Origin: JAUVPB01 sp965223695
Lineage (GTDB): Bacteria; Actinomycetota; Thermoleophilia; Gaiellales; Gaiellaceae
Length of the DNA: 64,000 nt
NCBI GenBank assembly: GCA_965223695.1
Contig: CBDCXJ010000035.1
Location: 1-64,000 of the forward strand
Reading direction: 5' to 3'
Shown here: one piece after another, positions 53,905 through 62,454 of the stretch
How the letters are laid out: each line of letters starts with the position of its first letter
Numbering within the stretch: the stretch's first letter is position 1
Translations under genes and position numbers: made by a program
Notes under the pieces: model-generated
Told to the model about the DNA's origin: nothing
Databases searched by the model: none
Seen by the model: only the letters and a program-made list of their open reading frames with translations

Positions 53905-54185
53905 AGTCGTGAACTTCAACGCGCCTACAACATTGATCCGTCCATCTACGACGAGATGTTCCTGCAAAATGGACGCCGAGGGAGCATTGTCGACCTCTTG
54001 TCGACGTGATTTACGAATGCCCCAAGTACCGCATACAGATGCGGGGGTTTTCCGCGCCCCGGTACGTGGGTTGGCATCTGCGGCACTGATCTGATCAGGA
54101 CGAACGACGGCTTCCGAGTGCTTGAGGACAACCTGCAGGTTCCCTCCGGTGTTCTCCTACATGATCGCCAACCGTAAAGCGGGCT
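53905..54185 (+). pseudogene. Remnant of a circularly permuted ATP-grasp (DUF404-type) gene
   Basis: Short fragments in changing frames fit the CP-ATP-grasp family of alpha-E/transglutaminase operons. They are AYNIDPSIYDEMFLQNGR at about 53925, DVIYECPKYRIQMRGF near 54006, and GTDLIRTNDGFRVLEDNLQV near 54080, followed in a shifted frame by SYMIANR. The order matches the family (the D-E-M-F motif, then C-P-K-Y-R-x-Q-M, then V-L-E-D-N-L-x-V-P-S-G), but a large middle part is missing. The gene is a deleted relic and ends at the 94-bp repeat. Confidence 0.65.
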
Positions 54186-54202
54186 GCCCGGCAGGTCTCG
54201 TG

Positions 54203-54296
54203 TTGACCTAGTCAGACACCAATCTTGTACCAAACTTTGTACCAACCTGAGCTGATCTCAGCACGCCTGAGAGCACCTTTCATGGCTTAACCATGC
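54203..54296 (-). repeat. 94-bp repeat, copy 2 (inverted partner at 11983-12075)
   Basis: The reverse complement matches copy 1 along its whole length with scattered changes. Here TTGGTACAA is repeated directly (TTGGTACAAAGTTTGGTACAA region), whereas copy 1 has degenerated to GATTCAA. It lies between the ATP-grasp relic and an IS110 relic. Confidence 0.65.
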
Positions 54297-54521
54297 TGTG
54301 TGGCGTCGTTGCGTGACCGTTCTGTCCGATGAGCGGTCGAGAGTGCGAAGCGACGGTGGAATGACCCACAACCATGCTGGCGGGATCTGTCTTGCCTTGA
54401 ATCCGACCTGTCTGCCACCGTCGCTTCGCTCGACTGGCCGCTGACCTGATAGAAGCCTGCGTCCTTTGCCCGACACAGCCCTGTCCAGGCCTGTCGAGTG
54501 CCTCGATGAGAAGGAGGCTAG

Positions 54522-54926
54522 GTGATGCAGTGGACGGTCGCGATCGGCGTCGACACCCACAAGGACGTTCACGTCGCTGTCGCGCTCGACAGGCTCGGCG
54601 GCCAACTCGATAGCTACGAGATAGCGACGTCTTCGTCTGGTTACCGTTCCTTGCTTTGCTGGGCGCGGGAGCTCGGCGAACCAGCGGTCGCGGTCGAGGG
54701 CACGGGCAGCTACCGGGGCAGGGCTCGTGCGGTTCCTCGAGCAGGCGGGCGTCCCCGCGTAGGAGTGCGAGCGTCCGCGCCGGCAAGAACGCCGGCGGGG
54801 CAAAAACGATCTGACCGACGCCGGCCTGGCCGCGCGACAGCTCACGACCCTGGAGGGGCGCAGCGAGGCCACCCAGAAGAGGGCCAGGTGACACGGCAGG
54901 CCAACACGGGCAGGCCGCAGTGGTGA
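54522..54926 (+). pseudogene. IS110-family transposase, N-terminal fragment
   Basis: The start reads AIGVDTHKDVHVAVALDRLG, the RuvC-like DEDD core's first motif, then AVAVEGTGSYRG (E-G-T-G-S-Y). After that the frame is lost. The correct sequence continues in another frame (LVRFLEQAGVP, then a TAG, then ECERPRRQERRRGKNDLTDA, then RQLTTLEGRSEA) for about 50 codons. The C-terminal Tnp_20 domain is absent. It is a dead remnant. The 225 bases upstream could include part of the element's non-coding end. Confidence 0.8.
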
Positions 54927-55050
54927 TCTTCGAAGGTTGTCTTCTGGATGCATATGGGCTACAGCGTTGCCGCGTCTGGCCGGCTGGGCCGGCCCGATCA
55001 CGCGAACGGCACGAACCCCTACTACGAAGAAGCGAAAAAGTAACGGTCGC

Positions 55051-55767
55051 TCAGCCGAAGCGATTCGCGTCAGCAGCGGCATAGCCCGCAACCCAGTCGT
55101 CGGCCTCACGCACGTAGCGAAGTCGCTCGACGAGTGCCGCCACCGACACGACAGGAATCGCACACGTCATCTCGCTCGCCGACATCCCTGTCCGGGCGCG
55201 ACTCAGCATGCAGCCGACACTGGCGGTGACCTCGCCCTGCTCCTTCGCGATCGCGATGATGTGGCACTGCGGCTTGCCCTCGACGCGCAGGCTCGGCCAT
55301 GCGTCGTGGAGCACCATGAGTTGCTTGGCGTTGAGACGAAGGAAGACCACGTCGGGCTCGACGGGAGTCTCGCTGAGCGGGCCGTAGACGATCGAGTCCG
55401 GGCGCGCCTTGACGGTAGGGATATCCGGCAACGCCTCCGGCGAGACCCATCCGCTCTCGACAAGCGCAGCGACGTCGGCTTGCCCGGCGGCTTCTTCCAA
55501 GGTTGTGAGCCCGTGGGTGAGGCTGCCGACGCTGCAGTTGCCGTGATCCTCAGGTGCCGTCGCGAACGTGCGCTCGGCCGCCTTGATCCAGAAGACACAC
55601 CCCGCAGCGACACGGCCGGTTCGACCGTCGGGCGTGGGAGACGGGAACGGATCGTCGAAGTACGGTACGCCTTCGTGCGGCCCAGTGGCGAACGTGATCG
55701 CCAGCGGTGGGTGCGCAAGTCCCAACAGCCGCGTCAGCTCGCCAGCCACCACGTCGTATTCCGGCAC
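55051..55767 (-). CDS. DUF169-family protein
   Basis: A 238-residue protein of the DUF169 family. It has LAHPPLAITFATGPHEG, then a conserved cysteine in AAGCVFWIKAAE, HGNCSVGSLTHGL (the C-x-x-G-x-x-x-H-G motif), RPDSIVYGPLSE and ASVGCMLSRARTGMSASEM with another conserved Cys. GTG 55767 starts the conserved region; the frame before it is Arg-rich and unlikely. The function is not known. Cysteine pairs suggest metal or redox binding. It is divergent from the mcrB-like gene, with 77 bases between. Confidence 0.8.
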   Translation of the reverse strand: MPEYDVVAGELTRLLGLAHPPLAITFATGPHEGVPYFDDPFPSPTPDGRTGRVAAGCVFWIKAAERTFATAPEDHGNCSVGSLTHGLTTLEEAAGQADVAALVESGWVSPEALPDIPTVKARPDSIVYGPLSETPVEPDVVFLRLNAKQLMVLHDAWPSLRVEGKPQCHIIAIAKEQGEVTASVGCMLSRARTGMSASEMTCAIPVVSVAALVERLRYVREADDWVAGYAAADANRFG

Positions 55768-55844
55768 TGCCGACACCGCCTCTGCTCGTAGCTTGCTCCG
55801 TCGCTTGCTCGACTGTGCTGCGACGGCCTGGGCGCCGAACGTTA

Positions 55845-57334
55845 GTGAACGCACCGGCCCGCGGTGGGTTCTTTTGGAAGATCGTCGCTGCCAACGGCGA
55901 GACACTAACCCATAATGAAGTCTACACGACGAAGGCCTCAGCGCAGCACGCGATATCCGTTGTCAAGGCAAACGCGGCATCTGCACCACGGACATTGGAG
56001 CTGCTTGATCTGGAAGAGGCTGCCGTCGTGGAGGCGCTGCCGAGGACACCGAACGGGCTTGCGGCGCTGCTCGGCGTAACCGGGCTCAACGTCCGGAACT
56101 TCCTGCGAGGGAAGTTCCCGCGATCGGCCGGGGAGCAGGGGACGAGGTGGCGGCTCGACGACGAGCAGGTGCAGGCGGTTCTCGAAGAGTCTGGGCCGAT
56201 GCCTTCCCGGTCGGGGGAGCTCGCGGCCAGGTACAGCGGTTTCGTCGCGGTTCTGGACGAGATGATCGAGCGGCTGGAGGAGCGCGGCACCGAGCTGCGT
56301 GACAGGCTGGATGCGCAAAGCGTCGCCTGGTGGCTCGCCGACGGTGACCCGCCGGCCGAGTGGAGCGAGGATGACCAGACGGCTTTCCGCCAGTGGAGAG
56401 GCGAGACGGCCCCGCCGGGGCCCACGCCGCCACAAGGGGCGGTGTTCCCTGCTGTCCCCCAGGATGTGGCGGACGGGCTGTACCTGCCACAGTGGTGGCT
56501 TCAGGAGATCGCCGACCTGCTCAATCAGCGCCGCCAGGTTGTCTTCTACGGACCGCCGGGGACCGGGAAGACCTATATCGCGCAGCGGCTCGGCGAGCTC
56601 GTCGAATCGGTTGGGGGTCGTTCGAGCTTGTTCAGTTCCATCCGGCGTACAGCTACGAGGACTTCTTCGAGGGGTTCCGGCCCCGGGAGAGCGAGACCGG
56701 CAGCGGCGTCACCTATGCGTTGCGGCCGGGTCCGCTGCGTCTTGCCGCGAAACGGGCGACCGAGGAGCCGTCCAAGCCGCATCTGCTCGTCATTGATGAG
56801 CTGAATCGCGGCAACGTGTCGAAGATCTTCGGGGAGCTGTTTTTCCTGCTTGAGTACCGCGACCAGGCGATCCCGCTGCAGTACTCACCCCAGGAGCGGT
56901 TCTAGCTGCCGAGCAACCTGTATTTCATCGGGACGATGAACACCGCCGACCGCTCGATCGCACTCGTCGACTCGGCGCTGCGCAGGCGGTTCTACTTCGT
57001 GCCGTTTCTCCCTGCGGAATCGCCGATCAAGGACGTGCTGGAAAAATGGTTGCGCGCCGAGGGGCTGGACACTGAACCCGCCCGGCTGCTCAGGCGGCTG
57101 AACGAGGCGATCGGCGCCCAGGAGTTCTCGATCGGGCCCTCCTACTTCATGGCCGCAAGAGGCCCGGAGGGCGTCAACCTCGGCCGGGTCTGGCGGTTCG
57201 CGATCAAGCCGCTGCTTGAGGAGCACTACTACGGGACAGGGCGCAACGTCGAGGAGCTCTCGTTCGAAGCGCTCTCCCGCCAAGGCCAGGACATCCAACC
57301 CGAGGAGAGCCCGCCCGGGGACGACCAGGCTTGA
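55845..57334 (+). pseudogene. mcrB: McrB-like AAA+ GTPase with N-terminal DUF1508-like domain, disrupted
   Basis: About 495 codons in two frames with an in-frame stop. GTG 55845 opens a YegP/DUF1508-like segment (FWKIVAANGETLTHNEVYTTKAS). A HTH-like part (LAALLGVTGLNVRNFLRGKF) and a coiled stretch follow, then the McrB AAA domain with Walker A FYGPPGTGKTYIA. A run of five Gs near 56611 lacks one base, which shifts the frame. FELVQFHPAYSYEDFFEGF, Walker B LLVIDELNRGNVSKIFGEL and GTMNTADRSIALVDSALRRRF (the McrB-type sensor) follow. TAG at 56903-56905 interrupts it between SPQERF and LPSNLYF. The two lesions would prevent a full product. McrC follows with a four-base overlap. Confidence 0.85.
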
Positions 57335-58518
57335 ACATCGAGCTGCAGGCCTGGTCGAGGAAGACAGCTACCCTCCCTGCCGAAACAGCGACGGCCCTGA
57401 AGCGCAGCGGCCTCGTCGACGTGCGGCTCGGCGCGGCGCCCGGGGAGTGGGAGCTGGTCAGCGACTCGAAGGTCGGCGTCGCCGTGGCCGAGGGTTGGGA
57501 GCTCCGTGTCCACCCGAAACTCGAGATCCCCAAGCTCCTGTTCCTGCTCGCCTACGCGCGCTCCCCCGACGGCTGGCGCGGCCTCGCCGGCTTCGGCAGG
57601 GAGCGCCAGCTCCTCGACGCGGTCGCCAACGGCTTCGCCGCCCAGTGCCAGAAAGCGTTCGAGCGCGGCCTGCTCCGCGGCGAGGCCAGGACCGACCTGC
57701 GGGGGCGGGTCCGCTTCGGCGACCAGATCGCCAGAGCCGCAGGCCTCCCGTTGCCGATCGAGGTCTCCTACGACAACTACACCGAAGACATCCCGGAGAA
57801 CCGACTACTCCTCACAGCAACCGAGCTGCTGCTCCGTCTTCCGCGGATCGGGGATCGCGCCCGCCCCCAGCTGCTCGCCGCTCGCGCACAGCTGGAGGCC
57901 GTCAGGCTCCTACGAGACAGGAGCGAGTTCAAGGCGCCGCCGGTCACCAGGCTGAACAAACGCTACGAAGCCGCCATGGCCCTCGCCGAGCTGATCCTCC
58001 GCCACGCCTCGGTGACCGCCAGGCAAGGCCAGGTCGTCTCCGCGTCGTTTGTGTTCGACCTCGACAAGGTCTTCGAGGACTTCGTCTCAACAGCGCTCAA
58101 AGAGGCGCTCCAGCCGTACGGGGGCGAGGTGAGATTCCAACACCCCGACCGGCTCGACGCCCACAACCCCGCCGCTCTGCGGCTCAAACCCGACATCACC
58201 TGGTGGTCAGCCGGCCGCTGCCTCGCGGTGATCGACGCCAAACACAAGTCGATCGCACACCACGCGATGCCCAACGCAGACGCCTACCAGATGCTCGCCT
58301 ACTGCACCGCCCTCAAGCAGCGACAAGGGTTCCTCGTCTACGCCAAAGACAGCGGCCAACAACAACGCCGACACATAATCCGCAACTCCCCCTACACCAT
58401 CAACGTGCGCACCCTCGACATCGAAAACGAACCCGAAGCGCTCCTCGCCCAAGTCGACCAGCTCGCAAACGAACTCGCCGCCTCAGCCCGCCTCACCCCA
58501 AACGCCCACGCCGCGTGA
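57331..58518 (+). CDS. mcrC: McrC-like endonuclease subunit
   Basis: A 395-residue McrC family protein, intact. It shows the McrC-specific VHPKLEIPKLLFLLAYAR, YDNYTEDIPENRLLLTA and the PD-(D/E)xK nuclease core with LKPDITWW and VIDAKHK (Asp, then Asp-x-Lys). TTG 57331 overlaps the mcrB stop. With an intact McrB it would form a methyl- or sequence-directed restriction enzyme; with the disrupted McrB it is probably inactive or recently lost. Confidence 0.88.
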   Translation: MNIELQAWSRKTATLPAETATALKRSGLVDVRLGAAPGEWELVSDSKVGVAVAEGWELRVHPKLEIPKLLFLLAYARSPDGWRGLAGFGRERQLLDAVANGFAAQCQKAFERGLLRGEARTDLRGRVRFGDQIARAAGLPLPIEVSYDNYTEDIPENRLLLTATELLLRLPRIGDRARPQLLAARAQLEAVRLLRDRSEFKAPPVTRLNKRYEAAMALAELILRHASVTARQGQVVSASFVFDLDKVFEDFVSTALKEALQPYGGEVRFQHPDRLDAHNPAALRLKPDITWWSAGRCLAVIDAKHKSIAHHAMPNADAYQMLAYCTALKQRQGFLVYAKDSGQQQRRHIIRNSPYTINVRTLDIENEPEALLAQVDQLANELAASARLTPNAHAA

Positions 58519-59004
58519 ACGACTAGCAAAACCAGGAGAACAGGCGCCGACGATCGGGTGGGCCCATCAGGGCGGAACCACACTCCCAGGCCGCCAGCAC
58601 CCGCTGCCTCCAGCATCTCGCGGACCAGCGAGCCGCGGAGGAAATGCGGGACACCGCGGTCGGCTGGATGACGAAGCTGCCTGCCCAGAGATCCGAGTCG
58701 TCGCGCAAGCAAAGCTCCTCGATCCGACCCCGGCGCTCTGGACCAGCCAGCCAGGGCGCGCGGCCGCAGAAACGCGGCGCCGATCCCCAAATCGCGCGAC
58801 CACGCGCATGTCGTTCGTGTGACGTCTCCGAGGTTCCAGATGGTGAACTGGGGAACCCCAGCGGGAGGCTCGCAGAACAGTACGTGTAGGCCTACCAGGC
58901 TGGACAAGACCGAGGGCCTTCGTCGTGGGCTTCCGGTTGGGCCTCTCACCGGTTAACCGGTCCCGTGGAGTTGGAGTTGACCCGGTCTGGTTGACATCGC
59001 GCAG
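58519..59004. other. Intergenic stretch, no supportable gene
   Basis: Long mirror frames on both strands but no recognisable domain. A minus-strand stretch (LFCEPPAGVPQFTIWNLGDV) has protein-like composition and may be a relic next to the restriction genes. Confidence 0.4.
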
Positions 59005-59037
59005 TGTCCCGGGTTTGGTGGGGTCGGGTTTCTGGGT

Positions 59038-59886
59038 TCAGGCGGCTGTGGGTGTGTTGAGTTTTTCATATTCGATTGGTGTGAGCATGTCGAGGCTGGA
59101 GTGGCGTCTGCGGCGGTTGTGGAAGATCTCGATGTATTCGAAGATGGCGTTGGCGAGCTCGACCCTGGTTTTCCAGCGGCGCGTGTTCAAGAGTTCGATC
59201 TGCATGCGTGACCAGGATGCTTCGATCATCGCGTTGTCGTAGCAGTCGCCGACCGAGCCCATCGAGGGGACGAGCCCGGACTGGCGAGCCCTTTCGGTGA
59301 ACGCCCAGGAGGTGAACTGGGTGCCGTGATCGGAATGGATCATGGTGCTGCCGCGCTGGGCTTCGCGTTGTTCTATGGCCATCCCGAGCGCGTTGGTGGT
59401 GAGCGCGGCGGTCGGGTTGTGGCTGATCGACCAGCCGATCACGCGTCTGCTGTAGGCGTCGAGAACGACCGCGCAGTACACCTTGCCCTCGCGGGTCGGG
59501 TGCTCGGTAATGTCGGTCAGCCACAGCTGATTCGGGCCTTCCCGACGGAATCTGCGGTCGACCAGATCGTCCGCGCTCGCCTGGCCCGGCATCCCTCGTC
59601 GTTTCGGCGCTCCCGTGCGACCCGCGATGCCCGCGCGGCGCATCAGCATCGCGACCGCGTTGTGACCAACCCGGATCCCGCGCCCGAGGACCAGCTCGGC
59701 GTGCACCCGTCTGGCGCCGTAGCTGCCGTAGGCGGCCGCGTGCACCTCGCGGATCACATCGGTCAGCCACGCATGGCGAACCGTGCGCGCCGATGGCGGC
59801 CTGCTTCGCCACGCGTAATAGCCCGCGCCCGATACACCAAGCACGCGACAGGCAACCTCGACGGGTAACCCCGCGCCGGCGATCAC
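59038..59886 (-). CDS. IS3 orfB transposase (copy 2)
   Basis: A 282-residue DDE transposase. The HTH_21 part reads YGSYGARRVHAEL. The rve core has LWLTDITEHPTREG (first Asp), MIHSDHGTQFTS (second Asp) and DNAMIEASWSRMQIELLN (Glu). The C-terminus F-H-N-R-R-R-R-H-S-S-L-D-M-L-T-P is typical. It is intact but from a different subgroup than IS3 element 1. Confidence 0.92.
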   Translation of the reverse strand: MIAGAGLPVEVACRVLGVSGAGYYAWRSRPPSARTVRHAWLTDVIREVHAAAYGSYGARRVHAELVLGRGIRVGHNAVAMLMRRAGIAGRTGAPKRRGMPGQASADDLVDRRFRREGPNQLWLTDITEHPTREGKVYCAVVLDAYSRRVIGWSISHNPTAALTTNALGMAIEQREAQRGSTMIHSDHGTQFTSWAFTERARQSGLVPSMGSVGDCYDNAMIEASWSRMQIELLNTRRWKTRVELANAIFEYIEIFHNRRRRHSSLDMLTPIEYEKLNTPTAA

Positions 59887-60188
59887 GGCGATCGCCTCGA
59901 ACCGCCTTTTGGGCGCACCGACTCCTTCAACAACTCCGTGGCGCGGCGATGAACCGCGACCTCCGTCTCGAGCTCCTTGATTCTCGCCCTGGCCGCGCGC
60001 AGCTCCTCGCGCTCCTCAGAGCTCAACCCGGGCAGCTCGCCCCGATCGATCCTCTCCTGACGGCGCCACGAGTAGATCGACTGCTCACTGACCTCCAACA
60101 GCCGCGCCACCTCCGCCACCGGCTTCCCAGCCGCGACCAGATCAAGCGCCCGCCGACGAAACTCCGCCGGATACCCCTTCCGCGACAT
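59883..60188 (-). CDS. IS3 orfA (copy 2)
   Basis: A 101-residue HTH protein (EFRRRALDLVAAGKPVAEVA, EQSIYSWRRQERIDRG) with a coiled coil. It overlaps orfB by four bases (ATGA). GGAGG precedes ATG 60188 by 5-7 bases. Confidence 0.9.
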   Translation of the reverse strand: MSRKGYPAEFRRRALDLVAAGKPVAEVARLLEVSEQSIYSWRRQERIDRGELPGLSSEEREELRAARARIKELETEVAVHRRATELLKESVRPKGGSRRSP

Positions 60189-60258
60189 AAACGACCTCCA
60201 AACTGATCATCGAGGCCGCCCGAGTCTAGAAACATAGCTCCACAAAACCGAGGGCACA

Positions 60259-60888
60259 TCACGCGGACGTGAGCGCCGCGTCCGGTTCGCCGCCGCCAGC
60301 CCCACCGGTCTTCCAGCGGGCGACCCGGGCGAGCTGGGCTTCGAGAAAGCGCACGCCGGGGTTCCCACTCTTCTCAGGGTGGAACTGGACGCCGACGAAG
60401 CTGCCCTGCGCGGCCTCGACCACGATGCCCTCCGAATAGCGAATAGCCGCGGGCGTGTCGACCGCGTAGGAGTGGGCGAAATAGAAGGCCTCGCCGCCCG
60501 GCTCCACGGGCGCCCAGCCGATGCGGGGAACGCGCCCGTCGCGGAGCAGCCGGGCAGTCCCGGGGAGGATCCCGAGGCATTCGACGCCGCCGTTCTCCTC
60601 GGAGCGCTCGACGGCAAGCTGTAGCCCGACACAGATTCCGAGGGTCGGCCGCTCGGCATCGACGCGCTCGACGAGGGCGCGGTCGAGCCCGCGCCGTGCG
60701 AGCCCCCGCATGGCCGAGCCGGCTGCGCCGACGCCCGGCAGGATCGCCAGATCAGCCTCGGCCACGACATCGGGACGCTCGGTTATCTCGGGCGAGAGCC
60801 CGAGCCGTCGCAGGGCAACGTCGACCGAGCGCACGTTGCCGGCGCCGTACTCACAGATAGCCACGCTGATGTCCTGCGACGCGGCCAC
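60259..60888 (-). CDS. hisH: Imidazole glycerol phosphate synthase glutaminase subunit
   Basis: A 209-residue class-I glutamine amidotransferase that feeds ammonia to HisF. CEYGAGNVRSVDVAL is the N-terminal strand. ILPGVGAAGSAM is the oxyanion loop, GICVGLQLAVE has the nucleophilic Cys, and VGVQFHPEKSG has the His and Glu. GTG 60888 starts one base after the hisCB stop; the longer open frame overlaps hisB. An IS3 element abuts its stop, so the last residues (ALTSA) may have been altered by insertion. Confidence 0.92.
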   Translation of the reverse strand: MAASQDISVAICEYGAGNVRSVDVALRRLGLSPEITERPDVVAEADLAILPGVGAAGSAMRGLARRGLDRALVERVDAERPTLGICVGLQLAVERSEENGGVECLGILPGTARLLRDGRVPRIGWAPVEPGGEAFYFAHSYAVDTPAAIRYSEGIVVEAAQGSFVGVQFHPEKSGNPGVRFLEAQLARVARWKTGGAGGGEPDAALTSA

Positions 60889-60889
60889 C

Positions 60890-62416
60890 TCAGATCTTCC
60901 CCTTCGTCGAGGGAAGGGCATCGCCCTCCTGGCGGACGGCGGCGCGCAGCGCGCGACCGACCGCTTTGAAGGCAGCCTCGGCGACGTGGTGCGCGTCGGC
61001 GCCGCTCGACTCGACGTGAATGCCGAGCCGCCCGGCCTGCGAGAGGCTCTGGAACATGTGCGCTGCCATGCCGGGCTCGGCTTCGAGCTCGACCTCGCAC
61101 CAGGGCCGGCCACCCAGGTCGACGGCGGCGCGCGCGAGCGCGTCGTCCATCGGGACGACGGCGTCGCCGTAGCGTGCGATGCCGCGCCGATCGCCGAGTG
61201 CCCGGTCGAGCGCTTCGCCGAGCGCAATGGCCGAGTCCTCTGCCGTGTGGTGATCGCCGGTCTCGAGGTCGCCAACGGTCTCGATCACTAGGTCGAGGCC
61301 GCCGTGGAATCCGAGCTGCTCGAGGAAGTGGTCATAGATGCCGGCGCCGGTCGCGACGCGTACGCGGCTCTGGCCGTCGAGGCCGAGTCTCACGCGCACG
61401 GATGTCTCGGCGGTGGCACGCAGGTGGCGCACTCGCCGCGCCGCGGGCGGCTCGACGGGCGAAGGGCGCCCGAGCGCGCGGGCGAGCGCATCGAGAAGCA
61501 CGTCGTCGTCCTCGCGGTCGCGGACGCTGAAGCGGAAGCCGCCCGCGACGACCCGCACGACCACGCCATCGTCGAGCAGAGCCTCAGCAAGCCCTTCAGC
61601 GCCGCCGTACGGCACGTAGAGAAAGTTCGTGCAGGACGGCGCAGGCTCCAGCCCGAGCCCGCCCAAGGCCTGTGAGCAGCGCTCGCGCTCGACGATCTCA
61701 GGGCTCAGGTCAGGCGGGTCGGCCAGGGCCGCGAGCGCGAGCGCGACCGAGGGCGCAGCCAGCGGCAATGGGTCCTGGCGACGCCGAAGCTCTGTAGCCG
61801 TCTCGGCACTGGCGATCGCGTAGCCGACCCGCGCACCGGCGAGTCCGAACGCCTTCGAGAAGGTGCGCAGGACGATGACGCCGTCATCGATCTGGCCGAC
61901 GACCGTGTCGCCGCAGTACTCGTAGTAGGCCTCGTCGACAACCAGCGGTCGCCGCGGATCGAGCGGATCGAGCGCCCCGCTCGGGTTGTTCGGGCGGCAC
62001 TGGTAGGTAAGAACCGGGTCGTCGTCGCCGACGTCGGCACCAGCAAGACCGGCCGCCGAGCGGTAGACCGGGTAGGTGGGCTCGTTCGCGATGGCGACGA
62101 CATCGCCGGTCCTGGCGTAGGCCCGCGCACAGAGCAGGATCAGATCATCGGAGCCGTTCCCGAGCACGACGTTCTCCGGGCTCACACCGACGTATTCGGC
62201 GATCGCGTCGACGAGCTGGGGATAGCCGCCGTGGGCGTAGGTGTTGACGTTCGCGAGCGCGGCCGCGACGACTCCGGGCCTGACATAGCCGCGTGGCTGC
62301 GCCGGGACGTTCCCGTCGAAGCGCACGATCTGCGACTCGTCGAGACCAGAGCGCTCGGCGAGCTCGCGCATCGAGGGCGCCCAGGCGTACTCGGAGAACA
62401 TGGGAAGCGTCTTCAT
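60890..62416 (-). CDS. hisC-hisB: Fused histidinol-phosphate aminotransferase / imidazoleglycerol-phosphate dehydratase
   Basis: A 508-residue fusion in one uninterrupted frame. HisC (1-315) has GNGSDDLI, RPNNPSG, VVDEAYYEYCG and the PLP-binding Lys188 in RTFSKAFGLAG, with R-V-G-Y-A after it. A linker of about 15 residues (GRPSPVEPPAARR) leads to HisB (330-508) with YDHFLEQLGFHG, GDHHTAEDSAIALGEAL, the G-D-R-R-G-I-A-R-Y-G segment and AHHVAEAAFKAVGRAL, the metal-binding His/Glu set of IGPD. The family catalyses steps 6 and 7 of histidine synthesis, which are consecutive in the path. ATG 62416 fits the HisC N-terminus. HisD is not in the window. Confidence 0.9.
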   Translation of the reverse strand: MKTLPMFSEYAWAPSMRELAERSGLDESQIVRFDGNVPAQPRGYVRPGVVAAALANVNTYAHGGYPQLVDAIAEYVGVSPENVVLGNGSDDLILLCARAYARTGDVVAIANEPTYPVYRSAAGLAGADVGDDDPVLTYQCRPNNPSGALDPLDPRRPLVVDEAYYEYCGDTVVGQIDDGVIVLRTFSKAFGLAGARVGYAIASAETATELRRRQDPLPLAAPSVALALAALADPPDLSPEIVERERCSQALGGLGLEPAPSCTNFLYVPYGGAEGLAEALLDDGVVVRVVAGGFRFSVRDREDDDVLLDALARALGRPSPVEPPAARRVRHLRATAETSVRVRLGLDGQSRVRVATGAGIYDHFLEQLGFHGGLDLVIETVGDLETGDHHTAEDSAIALGEALDRALGDRRGIARYGDAVVPMDDALARAAVDLGGRPWCEVELEAEPGMAAHMFQSLSQAGRLGIHVESSGADAHHVAEAAFKAVGRALRAAVRQEGDALPSTKGKI

Positions 62417-62454
62417 GACCTGGCCGGAATCGCGGTCGGGGAGCACATGGCCGT

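Larger units (their letters stand above)
59005..60256. mobile_element. IS3-family insertion sequence 2
   Basis: About 1250 bp around orfA/orfB. The left end TGTCCCGGGTTTGGTGG and the reverse of the right end TGCCCTCGGTTTTGTGG match at about 21 of 32 positions, typical of imperfect IS3 ends. The right end lies two bases before the hisH stop codon's complement, so the IS landed just past that gene. A target duplication is not clear. Confidence 0.7.

Noticed and set aside
57216..58526. 436-codon plus-strand frame over mcrC
   Set aside because: Arg/Pro-rich shadow frame; McrC in the other frame has clear motifs.
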